The translations under genes and the position numbers were made by a program. 38,642 nt of DNA from an uncultured Anaerolineaceae bacterium (lineage in GTDB: Bacteria; Chloroflexota; Anaerolineae; Anaerolineales; Anaerolineaceae): assembly GCA_937897615.1 (NCBI GenBank), contig CALCNO010000019.1, positions 1 through 38,642 of the forward strand. The letters run 5' to 3'. Within the stretch, counting starts at the first letter, position 1. Each line of letters begins with the position of its first letter. This document shows positions 15,459-23,109 of this stretch, piece after piece. The notes under the pieces were generated by a model. It made no database searches and was not told where the DNA came from. It worked only from the letters and a program-made list of their open reading frames with translations.

Positions 15459-16445
15459 ATGAGACCCAAACCCGAAAGAACCAATAATACCAATACTGCC
15501 GACGCCCTGACCCCGTTCAGGCCGGCGGCAACTACAAGATCAACCAGCATGGCAGACCAGCACATGAACGGCATCTCCATGTTTATTCTGATCGTGCTGA
15601 TTCTTGCTGGCGTGGTATCCGCCATCATCATGGATTCAAATCATGTGAAGGAGTGGATCATCTTCACTGTCTTTGGCGGATTGCTGTTGATTGGCTTTAT
15701 TCTTTTCTTTGCCATCCAGGTGGCGCGCCAGTGGGAAAAGGCGGTAGTACTGCGTATGGGCAAAATTCGCGCCCTCAAAGGCCCCGGCCTTTTCTGGATC
15801 GTCCCTATTTTGGATACCATCGCTACCTGGATCGACCAGCGCGTGATGGTGACCCCCTTCTCGGCCGAAAAGACACTCACCCGCGATACAGTGCCGGTGA
15901 ATGTAGATGCGGTGCTCTTCTGGCTGGTGTGGGACGCCGAGAAGGCCTCTCTGGAAGTGGAGAACTATCGCAATGCCATTGCCTGGGCCAGCCAGACTGC
16001 CCTGCGCGAAGTCATCGGCCAGATGACCCTGGCGGATATTCTGGTGGGGCGCAATAAAATGGATGCCGACCTGCAACGTATCATTGACGAGCGCACTACC
16101 CCCTGGGGTATTACCGTGCAGTCGGTGGAGATCCGCGACGTGGTGATCCCCACCGACCTGGAAGACGCCATGAGCCGCCAGGCGCAGGCAGAGCGTGAAC
16201 GCCAGGCGCGCGTGATCCTTGGCGAATCCGAAATGCAGATTGCCTCCAGCTTCGCCGATGCAGCCAAGGCGTACCAGGACAACCCCACCGCGCTGCACCT
16301 GCGCGCCATGAACATGCTCTTTGAGGGGCTCAAACAAAAGGGTGCGCTGGTGATCGTTCCCTCCAGCGCCGTGGACACGATGAACCTGGGCGGCCTGACG
16401 GGCCTTACCGCCATGGCGCAGCAGGCGGTTGATGACGCAAAGTGA
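15459..16445 (+). CDS. Slipin/SPFH (band 7) membrane protein
   Basis: 328 residues. After a polar N-terminus (1-40) come two hydrophobic segments (about 41-57 and 66-86). The SPFH/band 7 domain follows (AVVLRMGKIRALKGPGLFWIVPILD, then VPVNVDAVLFWLVWDAEKA and VEIRDVVIPTDLEDAMSRQAQAERERQARVI), with a helical Ala/Glu-rich C-terminus. Stomatin-like proteins form oligomers that organise membrane domains. They are usually linked with an NfeD partner, and none is present here. A GAGGA site lies before the first ATG, so I keep the long N-terminus; an internal Met at residue 31 is an alternative. Position between a GntR regulator and an ABC transporter suggests an envelope-stress role (inference). Confidence 0.92.
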   Translation: MRPKPERTNNTNTADALTPFRPAATTRSTSMADQHMNGISMFILIVLILAGVVSAIIMDSNHVKEWIIFTVFGGLLLIGFILFFAIQVARQWEKAVVLRMGKIRALKGPGLFWIVPILDTIATWIDQRVMVTPFSAEKTLTRDTVPVNVDAVLFWLVWDAEKASLEVENYRNAIAWASQTALREVIGQMTLADILVGRNKMDADLQRIIDERTTPWGITVQSVEIRDVVIPTDLEDAMSRQAQAERERQARVILGESEMQIASSFADAAKAYQDNPTALHLRAMNMLFEGLKQKGALVIVPSSAVDTMNLGGLTGLTAMAQQAVDDAK

Positions 16446-16458
16446 TCAATGATTCACT

Positions 16459-16480
16459 CTGGAGGGGGTAGCCCCTCCAG
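16459..16480 (+). promoter_or_regulatory. 9-bp perfect hairpin just upstream of the PLDc_N ribosome-binding site
   Basis: CTGGAGGGG and CCCCTCCAG (arms 16459-16467 and 16472-16480, loop GTAG) form a very stable stem 14 nt after the slipin stop. The AAGGAG site of the next gene begins 4 nt later. No U-tract follows, so it is not a standard terminator. It could stabilise or separate the slipin transcript. Confidence 0.6.
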
Positions 16481-16494
16481 AGCAAGGAGATATG

Positions 16495-16698
16495 ATGGAC
16501 TCACTGCAACTTATCAAACAATGGATTCCCCTGCTCGTCCCGGTGCTCATCCTGGAGTTGGCTTTGATGGCAGCAGCGCTCGTCGACGTTATCCGGCGTG
16601 AGAAAACCAAAGGCCCCAAGTGGGTATGGATCGTAGTAGTCATCGTTTTCAACCTGATCGGCCCGCTGGTGTATTTCATTGCCGGGAGAGAAGAATGA
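16495..16698 (+). CDS. Small PLDc_N-domain membrane protein
   Basis: 67 residues with two hydrophobic helices and the PLDc_N pattern ALVDVIRRE...GPKWVWIVVVIVFNLIGPLVYFIAG. The domain occurs at the N-terminus of cardiolipin synthases and also as stand-alone small membrane proteins of unknown function, often beside ABC transporters. Of two consecutive ATG codons I prefer 16495, which is 5 nt from AAGGAG, over 16492, which is only 2 nt away. Its stop overlaps the ABC ATPase start in ATGA, so it is translationally coupled to the transporter. Confidence 0.88.
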   Translation: MDSLQLIKQWIPLLVPVLILELALMAAALVDVIRREKTKGPKWVWIVVVIVFNLIGPLVYFIAGREE

Positions 16699-17639
16699 AC
16701 GCAATTGAGGTGCGCAGCCTGGCCAAAACCTATGGCAGCGTACATGCGCTGAACGGCCTCGATCTTGATGTCACGCAGGGGTCGGTGCTTGGTTTTCTTG
16801 GTCCCAACGGTGCCGGCAAGACTACCACGCTGCGCATCCTTGCCGGGCTGGCAAAACCGACTTCCGGCAGCATCACTATTGCCGGAGCAGAGGTCGTCAA
16901 TGCTGCCCCGCGCCCCTCGTCCCTGATAGGATATTTACCGGAAGAACCCGCTTTTTATCCCTGGATGACGCCACCCGAGTACCTGCGCTACACCGCAGCA
17001 ATCTTTGGCATGCGCCGGGCACAGGCGGATGAAACTGCGGAAAAATTACTGGCGCTCACCGGCTTGGCGGAAGTGAAAAAACGCCGCATTGGCGGTTTTT
17101 CACGCGGGATGCGCCAACGGCTTGGAATTGCCCAGGCACTGGTGAACGACCCGCAGATCCTCCTGCTGGATGAACCGGTGAGCGCCCTCGATCCTGCCGG
17201 GCGCAAAGAGGTTCTCGAGCTAATCGAATCACTGGCGCAACGCTGTACCGTAGTGATGTCTTCTCATATACTGGCAGACGTGGAGCGCGTATGCGATACG
17301 GTGGCAATCATCGATCATGGCAAGCGCTTGATAGAGGATCGTAAAGAGGCGCTCATGGAGCGCTATGCCAGCAATGCACTTGTGTTGGAAATTGACCCCC
17401 GCTATGGTAGGTCGGTCGATGACTGGAAAAAGGTCATTTTTGACCTAAAAAGCGTGCAAAAAGTATACGCAGAGGGTGATACCCTGCATATACTTGCCGG
17501 GGACACCGCCGCGGCACAGCAGGCCATCCTGGCTGCGCTTGTAAAGGAGAAATCCCCTATCCTGCGCTTTGAGCAGGTAAAGCCCTCTCTGGAGGATGTG
17601 TTTATGAAACTGGTCAATCACAAGGAGGCGGAAGAATGA
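16695..17639 (+). CDS. ABC transporter ATP-binding protein
   Basis: 314 residues. Walker A is GPNGAGKTT, the Q-loop lies before EEPAFYPWMTP, the signature is the degenerate FSRGMRQR, Walker B is ILLLDEP, and the H-loop is SSHIL. A ~90-residue C-terminal extension follows, as in CcmA/YtrB-type subunits. It energises the partner permease encoded next. It starts within the stop of the PLDc_N gene (ATGA) with GGGAGAGAAG upstream, and its own stop overlaps the permease ATG in the same way. The family exports or processes envelope-active compounds, but the substrate is unknown. Confidence 0.95.
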   Translation: MNAIEVRSLAKTYGSVHALNGLDLDVTQGSVLGFLGPNGAGKTTTLRILAGLAKPTSGSITIAGAEVVNAAPRPSSLIGYLPEEPAFYPWMTPPEYLRYTAAIFGMRRAQADETAEKLLALTGLAEVKKRRIGGFSRGMRQRLGIAQALVNDPQILLLDEPVSALDPAGRKEVLELIESLAQRCTVVMSSHILADVERVCDTVAIIDHGKRLIEDRKEALMERYASNALVLEIDPRYGRSVDDWKKVIFDLKSVQKVYAEGDTLHILAGDTAAAQQAILAALVKEKSPILRFEQVKPSLEDVFMKLVNHKEAEE

Positions 17640-18394
17640 GATTCTCAACTGCCTTCCAAAAAGAATGGCTGGAGCTGGCGCGCACCAAACGCCTGCTGAT
17701 TGCCCTGGTGGTGCTGGTGGTATTCGGCATGACATCGCCGCTGCTGGCCAAGATGGTCCCGCAGATCATGACGCTGGTTCCCGGCGGCGAGCAGATTGCC
17801 CAGGTGATCCCCATCCCCACAATCAACGATGCGGTAGCCCAGTACGTCAAGAACATCACGCAATTTGGCATCCTGCTGGCGCTGTTGTTCAGCATGGGTA
17901 GCATGGCCAACGAACGCGACAAAGGCACTGCTGCGATGGTGCTGTCAAAACCCATGCCCCGGATCACCTTCCTGCTTGCCAAGCTGGCAGCGCAGGCAGC
18001 TTTGTTCACGCTGGCAATTGTACTGGCTGGACTTGCCTGCTATTACTACACCTGGGTGCTCTTTGGAGAACTGCCGACGCTTGCCTACGCCGAGCTGAAC
18101 GGCCTGATCCTGGTTTATCTGCTGGTGTACACAGCCCTGACGGTATTCTTCTCCACCCTGACCAAAACGCAGTACATTGCGATGGGGATGTCTTTTGGCA
18201 TGTTGATCCTGCTCGGCATCGTTGGCTCCATTCCTGGCTGGGAGCGCTACACCCCGGCGCAACTGGTTTCCAATGCCGCGCTGTTGGGAACGGGTACGCA
18301 CCCCGAGAATTGGGTTGGCCTGTGGGTCAGCCTGGGACTGATCGGCGCCAGCGTTCTCGGCGCGTGGCTGGTCTTTAGAAAACAGGAAATCTAA
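17636..18394 (+). CDS. ABC-2 type transporter permease
   Basis: 252 residues with six predicted membrane segments. It begins with the typical cytoplasmic FQKEWLELARTKRLL followed by a first helix, and contains the ABC-2 consensus region NERDKGTAAMVLSKPMPRITFLLAKL. It pairs with the ATPase encoded immediately upstream (ATGA overlap). Last gene of the gntR operon: 1 nt after its stop begins a perfect parS, and 30 nt after it the terminator stem that contains a second parS-like site. Confidence 0.93.
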   Translation: MRFSTAFQKEWLELARTKRLLIALVVLVVFGMTSPLLAKMVPQIMTLVPGGEQIAQVIPIPTINDAVAQYVKNITQFGILLALLFSMGSMANERDKGTAAMVLSKPMPRITFLLAKLAAQAALFTLAIVLAGLACYYYTWVLFGELPTLAYAELNGLILVYLLVYTALTVFFSTLTKTQYIAMGMSFGMLILLGIVGSIPGWERYTPAQLVSNAALLGTGTHPENWVGLWVSLGLIGASVLGAWLVFRKQEI

Positions 18395-18395
18395 C

Positions 18396-18411
18396 TGTTT
18401 CACGTGAAACA
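18396..18411. other. parS site, perfect consensus
   Basis: TGTTTCACGTGAAACA matches the conserved bacterial ParB-binding site (parS) at all 16 positions. It starts 1 nt after the permease stop. Chromosomal parS sites load ParB and SMC and normally cluster near oriC. Confidence 0.9.
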
Positions 18412-18423
18412 CTAAAACATCTG

Positions 18424-18465
18424 GCCGGAAAATGTTTCATGTGAAACATTTTCCGGCTTTCTTTT
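18424..18465 (+). terminator. Rho-independent terminator of the gntR-ABC operon, stem contains a parS-like site
   Basis: A perfect 16-bp inverted repeat (arms 18424-18439 and 18442-18457, centre TG) is followed by TTTCTTTT. Because the inner part of the stem is itself the palindrome TGTTTCATGTGAAACA, the hairpin doubles as a parS variant. Confidence 0.85.
18433..18448. other. parS-like site, one mismatch
   Basis: TGTTTCATGTGAAACA differs from the parS consensus only at position 8 (T for C). It is centred 37 bp from the perfect site and lies in the stem of the operon terminator. Confidence 0.8.
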
Positions 18466-18582
18466 CTCGGTAAAATCTCCGCAATTGGTGTCTGGCGGAT
18501 TCGTGAAATCCCGCATATACTCAGGGTATAACGCATTGGGGCACCTTTTGCGTTCATCCTTTTGTGTTCGAAGAGGGAACTA

Positions 18583-19533
18583 ATGACGATTAATTATGCA
18601 TTTTTAGCAACCAATGTGATCTCGATACTGGTGACGCTGGGGGTTCCCGTTGCGCTGGCAGTAGTGCTCATCCGCAAATATAAAGCCACCTGGTGGGCGG
18701 TGATCCTCACCGGCTTCCTCTCTTTTGCAATTGGCCAGGTGATGTTTTATTTCAGCATCCGCTATATTTCGACGCTTCTGCAAAACTCCAAGTTGTTCCA
18801 GGGAACCAGCATCTGGGCGCTGGTGTTGTATGCGCTTTTGATCGGTGCGGTTTCGGCGGTCTTTGTGGAGTTGATGCGTTATGCCGGTTTTCTCTTGATC
18901 AAAAGCAAGGTGAAGTCCTTTGCCACTGCGCTGGGATTTGGTATCGGCGGCGGAACCTTTTCAGGGGTTGCGCAGAGCTTTTTTAGCGGCGGCGCCGGCC
19001 TGACTGTGCTGCTCTACTTTTTTGCCGCGGCATTCTTTAATCCGGGCGCTCAGCTGGCCAAGGGAGTTGATTCTGCGACCGTGCAATCCATGATGACCCA
19101 GATCCAGCAGATTTGGAACATTCCCTGGCATTATGGCCTGGTGTTGGGGGCGGAGTCGCTGATTTTCCTTTCGGTTGAGATTGTGCTGGCGATGTTCATT
19201 TGGAAAGCCATTTCTTACGAGCAGGGAATTTGGGTGGTTGTGGCGGTTCTCTACCATACCCTTGTCATCGGTACTATTTACTTCCTGAATATGCTCGGCT
19301 GGAAACTCTGGTTGATGGAAGCGGTCTTTGCAGCTTTTCTGGCGTTCAACGTCTATCTGATCTATCGCTTCTGGAAGGAAGAATCCGAAATTGAGGCGGA
19401 TGAAGAATTCCTGGAAGAAGACGCGCTTGAGGATGGCGAAGAGGATGATGAGGTGGTAGAAGTGGTTGTTGAGGTTGAGGAAATGGATGACAAAGATTCG
19501 GCCCCGGAAGATGGGGAAAAAGAACAAAAGTAA
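18583..19533 (+). CDS. YhfC-like polytopic membrane protein, putative inactive intramembrane protease, acidic tail
   Basis: 316 residues from the ATG at 18583, which has AGAGGGA upstream. Seven or eight hydrophobic segments cover residues 1-265. The layout and motifs resemble the YhfC family of CPBP/PrsW-like putative intramembrane metalloproteases: FVELMRYAGFLLIKSK and ALGFGIGGGTFSGVAQ correspond to the family EExxRY and GFGIGHGGIE positions, and LYHTLVIGT to a late His motif. Here the first Glu of EE is Val, and GHGGIE reads GGGTFS, so metal ligands appear lost. The last ~50 residues are strongly acidic (Glu/Asp-rich with runs of Val). Family assignment is moderate. A terminator follows. 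Confidence 0.65.
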   Translation: MTINYAFLATNVISILVTLGVPVALAVVLIRKYKATWWAVILTGFLSFAIGQVMFYFSIRYISTLLQNSKLFQGTSIWALVLYALLIGAVSAVFVELMRYAGFLLIKSKVKSFATALGFGIGGGTFSGVAQSFFSGGAGLTVLLYFFAAAFFNPGAQLAKGVDSATVQSMMTQIQQIWNIPWHYGLVLGAESLIFLSVEIVLAMFIWKAISYEQGIWVVVAVLYHTLVIGTIYFLNMLGWKLWLMEAVFAAFLAFNVYLIYRFWKEESEIEADEEFLEEDALEDGEEDDEVVEVVVEVEEMDDKDSAPEDGEKEQK

Positions 19534-19548
19534 ACGAGCGTGTTTTGC

Positions 19549-19580
19549 AAGAGGCTTCCATCGCGGAAGCCTCTTTTTTT
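19549..19580 (+). terminator. Rho-independent terminator between convergent genes
   Basis: AGAGGCTTCC (19550-19559) pairs perfectly with GGAAGCCTCT (19565-19574), loop ATCGC, followed by six further T residues. It terminates the YhfC-like gene and runs up to the stop codon of the convergent PEP-binding gene. Confidence 0.92.
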
Positions 19581-21897
19581 ATTTGGCGCAGAAGAATGCC
19601 AGCGCTTTGCCTGCTTCATCGTGCATGAGAATGCGCAGGGTTTTCTCCGGCGCCAGGTCGCTGACCTTGACTAACCGCAGGCAGTCGCTAAAGGCGGCTG
19701 CGTCCGGCGCCTTCTCCAGCAAATGGTTGGCGGCTTCTTCCAGCAGGCGGCGCTGGAAATAAGTCTTGGCATCATCCAGTTGCAGCGCCAGCGGATAGAT
19801 TTGCGCTTCCAGCAGGTCCTGAAAGAAATGCGTGCCCAGGGAGGGTTCCGGCGGCAGCCCGCAATTCTCACCGGCCAACTCTACCAGCGCTTTGGCGTGG
19901 TAAATGTCGCCGTAAGCGATGGGCACCCCCAGGTCGGCGTTGGAAGACCCCCAGCGGCCCGGCCCAATGCAGATAAAGTTCTCGTTTTTGAGGCGTTCAT
20001 TCAACTTCCCGATGGTGCGCGCCAGTTGTGCGCGTTCCGCATTGGACGGCAGCGCAAAGTATTTCTCCGGCACCACATAGACGATGTAATCCACCGCAGA
20101 GATCATCCCCAACGGCACCATGAATTCTGAGGAGAAGAGAATGTCTTTTTTGCTCAAATTGGCCGGGAAGCGCTCCACTTCCATCTCCGCCAGGCGGCTT
20201 TGCGGGCGGCATTGCAGCAGGGCGATCTCCAGCCGGCCAGGTGAACGTTCGTTCACTTTGAGCGCAAACTCAACATCCACCGGAGAATGATAGGCGGTTT
20301 CCAGTGAGCGCAGGATGGTTTTGATCCTTTCGGCAAAAGGCGTGCGCCGCAGCAACTCGTCAAAGGTGAGCACCAGTTTTTTGGGGTCCGGCACCAGCGC
20401 GCTGCGGATGGTTTCGAAGTAGCCGTCTTCGTCTATCTGCGCGATGTAGCGCAGAGGCGGGTAATCGGCACTAAGAACCTCGTGCACCGGGATGGTGGCA
20501 AAGGTATTCTTTTGTAGGTCAAGCACATCCACATATTGCTGCGAATAGCGCCGCACCGAATACGGATCGTTGCTAGGGCGCAGCAGTGGGTGGCTGAGGG
20601 CCACCAGGCGCGGATAATCGTTGCCCACGCGGTCCACTGCGCGCGTGCCCAGCCCCCACACCAGGCGCACAAAACCGTCTTCGGCGCGGATTTGCGGTGC
20701 CCAGCGGTAGAGGTTGCGGCTAAAAGCCACGCCGGCGCCGTGAGGCATCAGGTAATCGCCAAAACGCTCTCCCTCCACGAATTGGATCAACAGGGCCATG
20801 CGCTCGTCATAGTCCAGCAGCCCCTTGCTGCGGCGGTACAGCAGCGCATTGGGGTTGAGAATGGAGGCATAGATCTGGGCAATCGCCTGGGTAAGCGCGC
20901 TGAGGTTCTCGCTCAGGCTGCCCTGGTTGGGCAGGAAAATGCTCTCATATTTACCGGCAAAGGCTGTGCCGAAGTTGTCTTCAAGGAGGCTGGAGGAACG
21001 CACGATTAGCGGCTGGTTGCCGATCTTGATCAGCATCGTCTGCAGTTGGTCGAGGATATCCGGCGGGAAGGTGCCCTTGCGGAACTCCTCTTCGATCTTT
21101 GGATATTCGCTGCGCATCTCTTCTTCAGACTTGTATTTTTGGTCGTTCCAACTGATGAGGTTGTTAATCGCCATAAAGGTGTACAACTCGTCCGAGCCGA
21201 TGTAGTACGATTCCGGCATGCGCAGGCAGGGCACCTCATTCAGCTCCGGGTTATTCTTGAGGACGTGTTGTGCCAGGATGATGCCGGCGGCTTTGCCGCC
21301 GATGCGCCCGGCGCCGATCTTGCGGCGGCGGATTTCGGCCAGGTCGCTGATGGTGAGCCACTCTTTGGCAATATTGATATAGCGCAGCTGGTCGCTGATC
21401 AGGTTGCGGATGAGCACTACCTTGCTCTCTTCCAGGCGGGCAATCTGTTTGGTGCGCGCGCCTTCGGACATGTTTTCAATGGTCATGGCCTGCTCAAATA
21501 CCAGGTCAAGTGGCGCCAGCTCCGGGTTGATCGCCAGGTGGGTTTCTTCGCTGTGCACGCCGCGTTCTTTTAGCACCTCTCCGATGAGCGCTTCCAGCAG
21601 GTCAAAGGGCAGGTGGCGGCTGAAGATCAGGTCTGTCAGTTGTTCACGCAGAGTGGCCTTGCGCTGCTCCCACTGGTCGGCGGCCTCCATGTTGTAAGGG
21701 TCTTCGATACCTTCCATTTTTTGCGTCTGGATGGCTTCTTCGCGCACCTGCGATTCAAAATCCTTTTGCTGGATGATGCCGCGTTTGAATAATTCATTGC
21801 GCATGCGCACGCGGATGCGCGGCGCCAGCAGCGGGTATTGCCCCAGGGCAAGGGTCAGGCTCAGCAATCGTTCGGAGGAATTAGGTAGGAAATCCAT
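19579..21897 (-). CDS. PEP/pyruvate-binding domain protein (PPDK N-domain type) without phosphohistidine or PEP-lyase domains
   Basis: 772 residues. A helical N-terminal part (1-190) of unknown fold precedes an ATP-grasp-like PPDK_N nucleotide-binding region: GRIGGKAAGIILAQ (198-210), VRSSSLLEDNFGTAFAGKYES (299-319), a LLIQFVEGERFGDYLMPHGAGVAFSRN segment, and a late GPGRWGSSNADLGVPIAYGDI (from 645). The mobile phosphohistidine domain (TSHxA) and the C-terminal TIM barrel of PEP synthase and PPDK are absent, so it cannot be a complete PEP synthase. Similar stand-alone proteins exist, but their role is unknown to me. The ATG at 21897 has no ribosome-binding site and directly follows a 20-bp perfect palindrome. 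Confidence 0.82.
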   Translation of the reverse strand: MDFLPNSSERLLSLTLALGQYPLLAPRIRVRMRNELFKRGIIQQKDFESQVREEAIQTQKMEGIEDPYNMEAADQWEQRKATLREQLTDLIFSRHLPFDLLEALIGEVLKERGVHSEETHLAINPELAPLDLVFEQAMTIENMSEGARTKQIARLEESKVVLIRNLISDQLRYINIAKEWLTISDLAEIRRRKIGAGRIGGKAAGIILAQHVLKNNPELNEVPCLRMPESYYIGSDELYTFMAINNLISWNDQKYKSEEEMRSEYPKIEEEFRKGTFPPDILDQLQTMLIKIGNQPLIVRSSSLLEDNFGTAFAGKYESIFLPNQGSLSENLSALTQAIAQIYASILNPNALLYRRSKGLLDYDERMALLIQFVEGERFGDYLMPHGAGVAFSRNLYRWAPQIRAEDGFVRLVWGLGTRAVDRVGNDYPRLVALSHPLLRPSNDPYSVRRYSQQYVDVLDLQKNTFATIPVHEVLSADYPPLRYIAQIDEDGYFETIRSALVPDPKKLVLTFDELLRRTPFAERIKTILRSLETAYHSPVDVEFALKVNERSPGRLEIALLQCRPQSRLAEMEVERFPANLSKKDILFSSEFMVPLGMISAVDYIVYVVPEKYFALPSNAERAQLARTIGKLNERLKNENFICIGPGRWGSSNADLGVPIAYGDIYHAKALVELAGENCGLPPEPSLGTHFFQDLLEAQIYPLALQLDDAKTYFQRRLLEEAANHLLEKAPDAAAFSDCLRLVKVSDLAPEKTLRILMHDEAGKALAFFCAK

Positions 21898-21899
21898 TT

Positions 21900-21919
21900 A
21901 ATTATTTCTAGAAATAATT
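21900..21919. promoter_or_regulatory. 20-bp perfect palindrome immediately upstream of the PEP-binding gene start
   Basis: AATTATTTCTAGAAATAATT is perfectly symmetric and lies 3 nt upstream of the ATG (minus strand). As RNA it would fold over the place where a ribosome-binding site should be; as DNA it is a plausible operator. Confidence 0.6.
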
Positions 21920-21936
21920 TTACCTGTGGATACAAT

Positions 21937-21961
21937 TTCCCCTCTCGCTTGGAGAGGGGAA
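21937..21961 (-). terminator. Hairpin after dnaN, weak terminator
   Basis: TTCCCCTCTC and GAGAGGGGAA form a perfect 10-bp stem with a 5-nt loop, 20 nt beyond the dnaN stop. The following minus-strand bases (ATTGTATCC) are not a U-tract, so termination may be weak. Confidence 0.5.
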
Positions 21962-21981
21962 GAGTGAGTTGCGTAAGCGGA

Positions 21982-23109
21982 TCAGCCGAGGTGCATGGGC
22001 ATGATGACGTGGACGAAGTTTTCGTCCCCCACCGGGCGGATCACACCGGGTGCGTTGTTGGCGTTGGTTTCAAGGGCCACGTTGGGCGACTTCACCACGT
22101 CCAACACTTCACGCAGGAACTTGACGTTGAAAGCGATGAGCAGCGCACTGCCTTCGATGGTGGCTTCCACGGGGATATCGCTTTTGCCGGTCTCTTCGGT
22201 CTGGGCGTTGATCTCTACCATGCCCAGGTCGGTCTCGCCGGGTTGGATGTTCAGGCGGATCACGTTATTGCCCTCGCGCGCAATGATCTCAGCCTGCTTA
22301 CAGGCCTTGAGGAACGCCGGGGTAGAGAGCAAGGTGCGGGTTTTAAAGCTCTTTGGCACAATGGCGCGGAAATCCGGGAAGTTGCCGTCGATCAACTGAG
22401 AAACCACCTCGGTATCCTTGAGGTGGAAGATCACCTGGCCGCGGCCCTGCGGTACCACCATCGTCACGCTCTTGTCGTTCTCGCCGGCAACGCGCGCCAG
22501 TTCGCTCATGGCGCGGGCAGGGATGATGATGGAGAAATTCTGCTTGATGGGGTTGGCTAGCGGCTGCTTGCGTACCGAAATGCGGAAACCGTCGGTGGCC
22601 GCCAGAGTGATCAGGTCTTCGCTCACTTCCATCTTCACACCTTGCAGCACGGGGCGGGCTTCGTCCATCGAGGCGGCAAAAGCCACCTGCTGGATCATTT
22701 CCTTAAAGTCCACCAGGTTGAGTTCCACGCCCTCTTCCAGGTCTGGAACCGGCATCGGCGGAAAATCTTGCGCATCGATGCCCTTGATGTCGTGTACTGC
22801 CGAATTGCATACCAGGTTGAGGGTTTGGGTGCGCGCATCCAACGAAAGCTGCACGTTATCCGGCGGAAACTGGCCGATCAGGTCAACAAAGGTGCGTGCC
22901 GGGATGGTAACCGAGCCTTCCTCCTGGATCTGCGCCGGGATCCAGCAGGTGATGCCCAACTCCAGGTTGGTAGCAGAAAGGCGCAGGCGCCCTTCATCGG
23001 TAGCGAGCAGGACGTTGGCCAGCACCGGTAACGTGCTGCGCGGAGAAACAGCCCGGCTAACAATGCTGAGACCATGAGACAAATGCTGTTGGGTGACTAT
23101 CGCTTTCAT
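21982..23109 (-). CDS. dnaN: DNA polymerase III beta subunit (sliding clamp)
   Basis: 375 residues from the ATG at 23109, which has AAGAGGG upstream; a longer frame to 23235 has no support. It has the three-fold clamp architecture with recognisable elements: VLANVLLATDEGRLRLSATNLELGI, PARTFVDLIGQFP, AATDGFRISVRK (subunit 2 hydrophobic pocket region) and the C-terminal FVHVIMPMHL-type ending (family PMRL). The ring tethers DNA polymerase III and recruits repair proteins. The usual partners dnaA, recF and gyrB are not adjacent; instead a PEP-binding-domain gene lies downstream and a B12-protein gene diverges upstream. The parS pair lies about 4 kb away. Confidence 0.97.
   Translation of the reverse strand: MKAIVTQQHLSHGLSIVSRAVSPRSTLPVLANVLLATDEGRLRLSATNLELGITCWIPAQIQEEGSVTIPARTFVDLIGQFPPDNVQLSLDARTQTLNLVCNSAVHDIKGIDAQDFPPMPVPDLEEGVELNLVDFKEMIQQVAFAASMDEARPVLQGVKMEVSEDLITLAATDGFRISVRKQPLANPIKQNFSIIIPARAMSELARVAGENDKSVTMVVPQGRGQVIFHLKDTEVVSQLIDGNFPDFRAIVPKSFKTRTLLSTPAFLKACKQAEIIAREGNNVIRLNIQPGETDLGMVEINAQTEETGKSDIPVEATIEGSALLIAFNVKFLREVLDVVKSPNVALETNANNAPGVIRPVGDENFVHVIMPMHLG

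Noticed and set aside
21925..21933. TGTGGATAC resembling a DnaA box (8 of 9) beside dnaN
   Set aside because: A single imperfect copy with no cluster or AT-rich unwinding region; not enough to call oriC.
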